Positions 5,419 to 10,490 of a stretch of DNA of 10,490 nt are shown in pieces. Source of the DNA: Candidatus Bathyarchaeum sp. Lineage in GTDB: Archaea > Thermoproteota > Bathyarchaeia > Bathyarchaeales > Bathyarchaeaceae. The notes under the pieces are model-generated. The model did no database searches. It had not been told where the DNA came from and was given only the letters and a program-made list of their open reading frames with translations. The stretch is from contig PIXT01000231.1 of the NCBI GenBank assembly GCA_003096235.1, positions 1-10,490 of the forward strand. Reading direction: 5' to 3'. The position numbers and the translations under genes are program-made. Position 1 is the first letter of the stretch; the number at the start of each line of letters is the position of its first letter.

Positions 5419-7689
5419 TTACTGTTTTTGGAAGCCTGCAACTATTGCCTGACCAAACGAGGTTCCTCCATCCCCTGACGGAATCTTGTTGTGGACCAGA
5501 AAACTAAATCCCGCCTTTTCCACAGTTTTTCGCATGGTTGCTGTTATGTGCTCGTTGTATGCTACTCCCCCAGAAAAACCAATATGCTTGACTTGCAGCC
5601 GCTCCGCCTCTTCTACCGCCAGTTGAGCTAATCCTCTAGCCAAGTAAGCTTGGGCTGAACACGCCAAATCTGCCACAGAAACTTTGTCTTTGTTGGCAAA
5701 GATTTCATGTACCAGAAACGTGGTGTCCAAAACGTTACCCTCCAGCTTGGGCGCCAGATTTAGTTTGTCTTTGCCTTTTGTTGCGGCTGATTCCAGTTTC
5801 ATGGCTGGCTCCCCCTCGTAGGTTCGCTCATAGCATATTCCCAGCATTGCTGAAACAGCATCCAAGACCCTTCCGCAGCTCGTAGTCTCTGGTGCAGAAC
5901 CCTTCTCCAGTTGCTTAACAATCAATTCTGCTTCCTTTCTTCCATGAGGCAAATGACTGCTGTTCGCAAGCAGCCATTCTGTAGCATCAACTTTTTTATT
6001 AAGTATCGCAGCAGCCATCCGTAACGGGTGATATGTTGCCCTGTCGCCTCCAATGATGGGCTGAGCTTCAAGGTGACCAAGGCGCCTGAATCCTTCACTG
6101 TTTGTGTATAGGACTTCTCCGCCCCACGCCGCTCCGTCAGAGCCGTACCCAAAACCATCACATGCTACAGCAACAACCTCATCAATGTTCCATTCTGCCA
6201 TCAGAGCCGCAGCATGAGCGTGATGATGCTGAACCCTGACAACTGGACAGCCAAGCTTTTTTCCCAAGTCCTGAGCCAGCTTTGTTGTGGTGAATCTGGG
6301 ATGAAGGTCACACGCCACAGCTTGTATTTTGCAGTTGGTTAATTTTGTCAGGTGAGCTATGGAGTCTTTGAGGAACCTGAGGTTCTCAAGATTTTCTACG
6401 TCTCCTATGTGCTGGGAAATAAATGCTCTATTCCCTGTTAGAATGCATGATGTGACGTTGAGTTCTCCGCCAACAGCCAAGACGCAACGCTCAGAAACAC
6501 GTTTCATCCGAACTGGCTCCGGAGCGTATCCCCTTGAGCGGCGAAGCAAACACGGGTCCTTGCCGTGAAAACGGACAACTGAATCATCACACCTCTGAGC
6601 TATTGGTCTGTCATGTAACAGAAAATAGTCCACTGTTGAGCCAAGCTTGGTTATTGCGTCATGGTTCTTTGTGACTATGGGTTCGCTGGGCGGGTTTGCG
6701 CTGGTCATAACAAAGGCGGGCTCTTTAGTGCCATCAAAGAGCATAGCGTGCAGCCCAGTGTATGGAAGCATAACGCCTACCCTGTTAAGTTCCGGAGAAA
6801 CCATCTCTGAAAGACAGTAGTCGCCACTTTTTTTGAGTAGAATAATGGGTTTGCGGTACGAAGTCAGCAGTTCAGCTTCCCACTGGTTGACCTCTGCAAA
6901 AGACCTGACTGTTTTTAGGTCAGCAGACATTATTGCGAAGGGTTTTTGTTTTCTATGTTTGTCTTTTCGTAGTCTCGCAACTGGGTTTGTTTTTGTTGTG
7001 GATGTGGCAACATGAAAGCCCCCATTCCCCTTAATCGCTACGATACTGCCTTCTTCTAGGAGCTGTCCTGCCTCTCTGATCGGGTCTTCGGATTCTACAT
7101 GTTCTCCACTGTTCGTGGTTAGGTATGTTTTTGGTCCACAGTTGGGGCATGCTACTGTCTGGGCGTGGAATCTTCGGTTCGACGGGTCAGTGTAGTCTTT
7201 GGCGCAGGCGTCGCACATCTGGAAATCTTTCATTGTAGTGTTTGGTCTGTCGTAGGGAAGCCTGTTAATTACTGTGTATCTTGGTCCGCAGTTTGTGCAG
7301 GTTATAAAAAAGTAGTCAAAGCGCCTGTCTGTGGGATCCCTTAGTTCCTTTAAACATTCGTCGCAGATTGAAACGTCAGGCGGTATCACAGAGCCTGAAA
7401 GTTTTGCTTTGCCTGAGCTTTGCATTATCTTAAACTCGTTGAAGCCTTCTTCCTGTTTTTTTGTGTCTGTTGTGGTGTTGTAGATTTGCGCCAAAACAGG
7501 CTTGGTTGCCTTCAAATCTTCTAGAAACTGCTTAACGCTATCCTTGTTTCCTTCAACAACTATCTCGACAACAGCGTCTCCCCTGTTCCTAACGTAACCT
7601 ACAAGCCCATTTTTCATTGCCATCCGATAGATGAACGGGCGAAAACCCACGCCCTGAACTATGCCGCTGACCTTAATTTCGGCACGCAA
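5419..7689 (-). CDS. hypF: Carbamoyltransferase HypF (TTG start)
   Basis: HypF converts carbamoyl phosphate and ATP to carbamoyl-adenylate and transfers the carbamoyl group to the C-terminal cysteine of HypE, the first step in making the cyanide ligands of the NiFe centre. The 756-residue length is normal. Domains in order are acylphosphatase-like (about 1-92, with GIVQGVGFRPF at 9-19); double zinc finger (Cys109/112/131/134 and Cys159/162/181/184); YrdC-like (about 203-390, ending SRGYAPEPVRM); and a Kae1-like domain (about 402-756) with QHHHAHAA at 487-494, CDGFGYGSDGAAWGGE at 510-525, SGGVAYN at 706-712 and GDGGTSFGQ at 739-747. All key motifs appear intact. The start is TTG: an in-frame TAG lies two codons upstream and the acylphosphatase domain begins at once. 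It is divergent from the iron-sulfur operon and separated from hypCBAD by an AT-rich block. HypE is not in the window. Confidence 0.97.
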   Translation of the reverse strand: MRAEIKVSGIVQGVGFRPFIYRMAMKNGLVGYVRNRGDAVVEIVVEGNKDSVKQFLEDLKATKPVLAQIYNTTTDTKKQEEGFNEFKIMQSSGKAKLSGSVIPPDVSICDECLKELRDPTDRRFDYFFITCTNCGPRYTVINRLPYDRPNTTMKDFQMCDACAKDYTDPSNRRFHAQTVACPNCGPKTYLTTNSGEHVESEDPIREAGQLLEEGSIVAIKGNGGFHVATSTTKTNPVARLRKDKHRKQKPFAIMSADLKTVRSFAEVNQWEAELLTSYRKPIILLKKSGDYCLSEMVSPELNRVGVMLPYTGLHAMLFDGTKEPAFVMTSANPPSEPIVTKNHDAITKLGSTVDYFLLHDRPIAQRCDDSVVRFHGKDPCLLRRSRGYAPEPVRMKRVSERCVLAVGGELNVTSCILTGNRAFISQHIGDVENLENLRFLKDSIAHLTKLTNCKIQAVACDLHPRFTTTKLAQDLGKKLGCPVVRVQHHHAHAAALMAEWNIDEVVAVACDGFGYGSDGAAWGGEVLYTNSEGFRRLGHLEAQPIIGGDRATYHPLRMAAAILNKKVDATEWLLANSSHLPHGRKEAELIVKQLEKGSAPETTSCGRVLDAVSAMLGICYERTYEGEPAMKLESAATKGKDKLNLAPKLEGNVLDTTFLVHEIFANKDKVSVADLACSAQAYLARGLAQLAVEEAERLQVKHIGFSGGVAYNEHITATMRKTVEKAGFSFLVHNKIPSGDGGTSFGQAIVAGFQKQ

Positions 7690-7741
7690 AGGCTAGTCCA
7701 TACTCCCTTTAAACCAGAAAAACATCTTTCCAACACGCCAC

Positions 7742-7748
7742 TAATAAA
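7742..7748 (-). promoter_or_regulatory. Possible TATA box for hypF
   Basis: The complement reads TTTATTA, about 53 bases before the hypF start codon. A start site 25 bases downstream would leave a leader of roughly 30 bases. Resemblance and position only. Confidence 0.3.
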
Positions 7749-7804
7749 GAAATACTTTCTACAACGCAATAGCCCATTGTGGTTGATGAAAATGTTTTGT
7801 TTTC

Positions 7805-7813
7805 TATATATAA
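7805..7813 (+). promoter_or_regulatory. TATA box for the iron-sulfur/NfnAB operon
   Basis: TATATATAA is the best archaeal TATA match in the window and is oriented toward the operon at 7943. A start site about 25 bases downstream (near 7835) would give a leader of about 108 bases, which contains the dyads and the tiny leader ORF listed separately. Confidence 0.5.
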
Positions 7814-7844
7814 GTAGAGACCTCTTTTGTTGCCAAATTTCAGT

Positions 7845-7878
7845 GATTTAAATCGGGTTAAGAGAAAACTTTAAGTTT
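7845..7878. repeat. Two short perfect palindromes in the operon leader
   Basis: GATTTAAATC (7845-7854) is a perfect 10-base palindrome, and AAACTT-T-AAGTTT (7866-7878) is a perfect 6+1+6 dyad 11 bases further on. They lie just past the predicted transcription start and may be regulator sites. AT-rich sequence yields such dyads by chance fairly often. Confidence 0.3.
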
Positions 7879-7890
7879 GATGTCAAGAAG

Positions 7891-7911
7891 TGGAGTATTC
7901 TCAATACTTCA
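7891..7911 (+). promoter_or_regulatory. Predicted hairpin in the 5' leader of the operon
   Basis: Bases 7891-7899 pair with 7903-7911 (9 pairs, one of them G-U) around a 3-base loop. The right arm runs into the AGGA box of a short leader ORF, so the hairpin could mask that ribosome site or serve as an operator in DNA. No known riboswitch class is recognised. Confidence 0.35.
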
Positions 7912-7919
7912 GGAAAAAA

Positions 7920-7946
7920 ATGACTTCTGAGTGGAGAGCAAGATGA
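7920..7946 (+). CDS. Possible 8-codon leader ORF overlapping the operon start by ATGA
   Basis: ATG 7920 follows an AGGA box by 5 bases and reads MTSEWRAR before TGA at 7944-7946. That stop overlaps the ATG of the iron-sulfur gene as ATGA, a classic coupling arrangement. It is short enough to be chance. If translated it would feed ribosomes into the downstream gene. Confidence 0.25.
   Translation: MTSEWRAR
7933..7936 (+). promoter_or_regulatory. Shine-Dalgarno box that decides the start at 7943
   Basis: GGAG lies 6 bases before ATG 7943. The in-frame GTG at 7931 overlaps this box and has a poorer upstream context, so the ATG four codons later is the more likely start. Confidence 0.6.
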
Positions 7947-9151
7947 CTACAGAAACATGCCGAACCGCTGGAATAGAAATCGCAGACGACTATTGTAGCC
8001 GCTGCGGTATTTGTGTTGCTGTTTGTCCCTTCGAAGCCATATCAAAGGACGAAGAACAAAACAAAATCATTTTGGACGTGGAACAGTGTCGGGTTTGTGG
8101 TTTATGTGTAACCGCTTGCCCGCTGTCAGCAATAGACCTTGTATATTATGATGTTGACTCGTTGACCAAAAAAGTCCAAGCTGAAATGGCTGAAAAAGGA
8201 GCAAAAACTCTCGTTTTATCATGTAGAGGCAGCAACCCTGTCACCTTCAATATAGAAGATACCCTTAAAGACGAAAATATAGAAAATTATGTTTCCCTGC
8301 GTTTGCCTTGTGTTGGGCGAGTTCCTCCCGAATTCTACCTTAACAACTTGGCTTCTGGCGCCGAAAAGATACTGGTGCTACAGTGTGAAGAAGACTTTTG
8401 CAGATTCAAGAAGGGAAGCAAAATTGGAATTAACAGGTTTGAGTTGCTAAAGGACACTGTGAATGTGCTTGGCTACGACCCCGACAACCTTGTTATTAAA
8501 ACAAACTCTTTGAAGGCTGTCTATGACACAGAAAAATGTGTGGGCTGCGGCAAATGTGTATTCATCTGCCCCTACGACGCCATAGTATGGAAGGACGTCA
8601 GCACACCAGAAATAAAAACAGAAGACTGTATGGGCTGCGGAGCATGCGCTCTTGTTTGTCCACATCAAGCCATCGAGCTTAGAGGCTACGAGTTTGAGCC
8701 AGTCTCCGAGATTATCAAGAACTGCAGCGCAAAAGCCGCTAAAGCAAAAGCACAGGGCAAACCTGCTATCCTGCTGTTTGTTTGCCAATGGTCCGAGTTC
8801 TCGGCGTTAGACGATGTGCAAAAAGGTTGCATTACCGATGACGTAACAATCATTGAGCTTCCATGCGCCAAGGGCTTTGACCCTGTTCTTGTTCTGGAAG
8901 CCCTAAGTTTGGGCTTTGATGGTGTTATGGCGGTTATTTGTCCAGAAGAAATGTGCAAACTTGAGGAAGGAACATACTTGGGCGAACGAAACTTCTCTGC
9001 TCTAAAGGTTGTTCTTAAGCAGTATAACCTGCAAGATCGTTTCGACTCCTTCAGGGTTAGCCCCAAGTATCCAGGAGAATTTGCGGCGAAACTTGAGGAA
9101 TTCAAGAAAAAGATTTCTTCTATTCCAGACTCGGAGGCAAAAAGCACCTAA
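7943..9151 (+). CDS. Duplicated polyferredoxin/MvhD-like iron-sulfur protein
   Basis: The 402-residue protein from ATG 7943 has two tandem copies of one layout. Copy 1: two 4Fe-4S ferredoxin motifs (Cys18/21/24/28 and Cys49/52/55/59), then an MvhD/FlpD-like domain with Cys94, Cys123 (LPCVGR), Cys148 and Cys153. Copy 2: two 4Fe-4S motifs (Cys199/202/205/209 and Cys229/232/235/239), then a second MvhD-like domain with Cys281, Cys308 (LPCAKG), Cys333 and Cys338. MvhD is the 2Fe-2S subunit that joins F420-non-reducing hydrogenase to heterodisulfide reductase in methanogens. In both copies the CxxC that opens the MvhD motif reads CxxS (residues 94-97 and 281-284). No membrane segments are present, so it is cytoplasmic. 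It is 14 bases from nfnA and is probably an electron conduit within this operon; its partner is inferred. An in-frame GTG at 7931 is a less likely start. Confidence 0.88.
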   Translation: MTTETCRTAGIEIADDYCSRCGICVAVCPFEAISKDEEQNKIILDVEQCRVCGLCVTACPLSAIDLVYYDVDSLTKKVQAEMAEKGAKTLVLSCRGSNPVTFNIEDTLKDENIENYVSLRLPCVGRVPPEFYLNNLASGAEKILVLQCEEDFCRFKKGSKIGINRFELLKDTVNVLGYDPDNLVIKTNSLKAVYDTEKCVGCGKCVFICPYDAIVWKDVSTPEIKTEDCMGCGACALVCPHQAIELRGYEFEPVSEIIKNCSAKAAKAKAQGKPAILLFVCQWSEFSALDDVQKGCITDDVTIIELPCAKGFDPVLVLEALSLGFDGVMAVICPEEMCKLEEGTYLGERNFSALKVVLKQYNLQDRFDSFRVSPKYPGEFAAKLEEFKKKISSIPDSEAKST

Positions 9152-9165
9152 GGACGTGAATGTGA

Positions 9166-10002
9166 ATGTATAAGATAGTTACTAAACAAGAACTTGCATC
9201 CAACATATACTTGATTGAGGTTGCTGCAGCGGATGTGGCAAAAAAGTCCAATCCTGGACAGTTCGTGATTATACGTCTTGACGATAAGGGCGAACGTGTT
9301 CCCTTGACTATAGCGGGCGTTAATCTTGAGAAAGGAACTGTTGCTACTGCTTTTCATGCAGTTGGCAGAACCACAAAGAAGCTTGCGAAACTGAATGCTG
9401 GCGATTCTATAATGGACTTTTCTGGTCCTCTTGGAAACCCTGCTGAAGTCGGCAATTTTGGTAAAGTTTTGCTTGTTGGTGGTGGCGTCTGGTGTGCTCC
9501 GCTGCATTATGTTGCTACGGCTCTTCGTAAAAACAATAACAAGCTTGTTGTTGTTGCGGCAGGCAGAACCGAGAACGACATGGTTTACGAGAATGAACTA
9601 ACGGCAGTAAGTGACGAGTTCTGTGTTGCTACTGACGATGGTTCAAAGGGACATGAAGGTCTAGGCTTTTTGGCGGATGTTTTGAAGAGTCAAAAGTTTG
9701 ATCATGCAGTTGTTATGGGTCCTGTTTCGACCTTGAAGACGGTGGTTGAAATGACTCGTCCTTATGGCTTGAAGACTATGGTTACTTTGGCTTCTTTGAT
9801 GGTTGACGGCACTGGCATGTGTGGTGCTTGTCGTGTGACTGTTGGAGGCGAAACAAAGTTTGCTTGTATGGATGGTCCAGAGTTTAATGGGCTTGATGTC
9901 GACTTTGATGAGCTTGTTTCGAGGCAGCGCGTGTATTTGCCTGAAGAGAGGATGGCGTCTATGATTCATGATAAACTTGGAGGAAGTGTGAAACGTGGAT
10001 AA
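9166..10002 (+). CDS. nfnA: NfnA/SudB-type ferredoxin-NAD(P)+ oxidoreductase flavoprotein subunit
   Basis: The 278-residue protein matches the small subunit of NADH-dependent reduced ferredoxin:NADP+ oxidoreductase (also called sulfide dehydrogenase subunit beta). This cytoplasmic flavoprotein exchanges electrons with NAD(H) through FAD and a 2Fe-2S cluster. Visible are the FAD-binding R-V-P-L-T at 44-48, a glycine-rich nucleotide site GGGVWCAPL at 105-113, GPVSTLK at 185-191, and the C-terminal cluster segment with Asp214, Cys219, Cys222 and Cys234, the one-Asp three-Cys set typical of NfnA. The nucleotide loop is unusual: Trp109-Cys110 stand where relatives usually have Gly followed by a small residue. 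An AGGA box at 9151-9154 precedes the ATG by 11 bases. The gene follows the MvhD-like gene by 14 bases and overlaps the next by 8. HydG-type hydrogenase subunits and dihydroorotate dehydrogenase electron-transfer subunits are relatives, but pairing with an NfnB/GltD-like gene favours NfnA. Confidence 0.88.
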   Translation: MYKIVTKQELASNIYLIEVAAADVAKKSNPGQFVIIRLDDKGERVPLTIAGVNLEKGTVATAFHAVGRTTKKLAKLNAGDSIMDFSGPLGNPAEVGNFGKVLLVGGGVWCAPLHYVATALRKNNNKLVVVAAGRTENDMVYENELTAVSDEFCVATDDGSKGHEGLGFLADVLKSQKFDHAVVMGPVSTLKTVVEMTRPYGLKTMVTLASLMVDGTGMCGACRVTVGGETKFACMDGPEFNGLDVDFDELVSRQRVYLPEERMASMIHDKLGGSVKRG

Positions 10003-10490
10003 AGAACAAAGAAAGCATGGTATTCCGATGGCGAAGCAGGATGTTTTGGATCGGATTCACAACTTCTATGAAGTAGCTTTAGGTTACACTAGTGAGCAGG
10101 CTATGCTCGAAGCTGAGCGGTGTCTGCAGTGTCCTAATCCTCGATGTGTGCAGGGTTGTCCAGTTGATATTGATATTCCTGCCTTCATTAAAGAGATTAA
10201 GGAAGGTAACTTTCTTGCTGCTAGTGCAAAAGTGAAAGAGAAGAACAGTTTGCCTGCTGTTTGTGGACGTGTTTGTCCGCAGGAGAACCAGTGCCAGCAA
10301 ATGTGTGTCTTGGGCAAGATGGGTGACCCCATTTCGATTGGTAGGCTAGAGCGGTTTGCCTCTGATTATGAACGTAAGATGGGCGTCAAAATTCCTGAGA
10401 CTGAAGATGCTCCTGTAACCGGAAAAGTGGCGATTGTCGGTTCTGGTCCTGCAGGTCTTACTGTTGCTGCTGACTTGGTTAAGCTTGGTC
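9995..10490 (+). CDS. nfnB: NfnB/SudA/GltD-type NADPH-dependent flavoprotein, 5' part
   Basis: The frame opens at GTG 9995 and runs to the right edge (165 codons of an expected 460 or so). It carries the N-terminal iron-sulfur domain of the glutamate synthase small-subunit family: Cys43/46/51/55 and Cys90/94/100/104, with the RCLQC and GRVCPQE signatures, then the first Rossmann motif GSGPAG at 149-154 for FAD. Beside an NfnA homologue this is best read as the large NfnB (SudA) subunit, which handles NADPH and ferredoxin; homotetrameric glutamate synthase GltA is the usual alternative label. The GTG start overlaps the nfnA stop by 8 bases and has GGAGG 11 bases upstream. The N-terminal extension before the first cysteine matches the family, so the internal ATG at 10028 is less likely. 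Confidence 0.88.
   Translation, partial: MDKEQRKHGIPMAKQDVLDRIHNFYEVALGYTSEQAMLEAERCLQCPNPRCVQGCPVDIDIPAFIKEIKEGNFLAASAKVKEKNSLPAVCGRVCPQENQCQQMCVLGKMGDPISIGRLERFASDYERKMGVKIPETEDAPVTGKVAIVGSGPAGLTVAADLVKLG

Noticed and set aside
7931..7942. GTG at 7931 as the start of the iron-sulfur gene
   Set aside because: The GTGGAG there looks like the ribosome site of ATG 7943; starting at GTG would place that site inside the gene.
8447..9147. Open frames on the minus strand opposite the iron-sulfur gene
   Set aside because: They are antisense to a gene with intact cluster motifs and have no recognisable features of their own.
1..10490. CRISPR array, tRNA/rRNA gene, insertion sequence or phage module
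   Set aside because: I saw no regularly spaced repeats, cloverleaf-like sequence, transposase or phage proteins in the translated frames.

Overview
The window reads as a stretch of an archaeal chromosome, most likely from an anaerobe with [NiFe]-hydrogenase metabolism. The signs are AT-rich TATA-like boxes upstream of operons (clearest at 7805-7813), Shine-Dalgarno sequences of the GGAG/GGTGA type, frequent TTG and GTG starts, archaeal-type HypA and HypB, and an MvhD-like iron-sulfur protein beside NfnAB. An uncultured Bathyarchaeia-like lineage would fit, but that placement is a guess from gene style and was not tested.

Layout. From 1 to 2370, on the minus strand, lies a tight operon transcribed leftward in the order hypC-hypB-hypA-hypD. 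The last gene runs off the left edge lacking only its final residues. From about 2371 to 5028 is a markedly AT-rich block with two plus-strand genes (an anchored extracellular beta-rich protein and an EamA-type transporter), long intergenic stretches and a possible micro-ORF with an inverted repeat in front of it. From 7689 down to 5029, again on the minus strand, is hypF followed by a small membrane zinc-ribbon protein. From 7943 to the right edge, divergent from hypF, is a plus-strand operon: a ferredoxin/MvhD-like protein made of two tandem copies of the same architecture, an NfnA/SudB-type flavoprotein, and the start of an NfnB/SudA/GltD-type flavoprotein, which is cut by the right edge.

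How the genes fit together. HypF makes the thiocarbamate used for the cyanide ligands of the NiFe site. HypC and HypD carry and assemble the Fe(CN)2CO unit, and HypA and HypB insert nickel. HypE, the partner of HypF, is not in the window, nor are hydrogenase structural genes. The rightward operon looks like an electron-transfer module: NfnAB-type enzymes exchange electrons between ferredoxin, NADH and NADPH. The adjacent double ferredoxin/MvhD protein could wire this module to a hydrogenase or an Hdr-type complex. That link is inferred from domain content and adjacency. I saw no RNA genes, CRISPR array, insertion sequence or phage genes.
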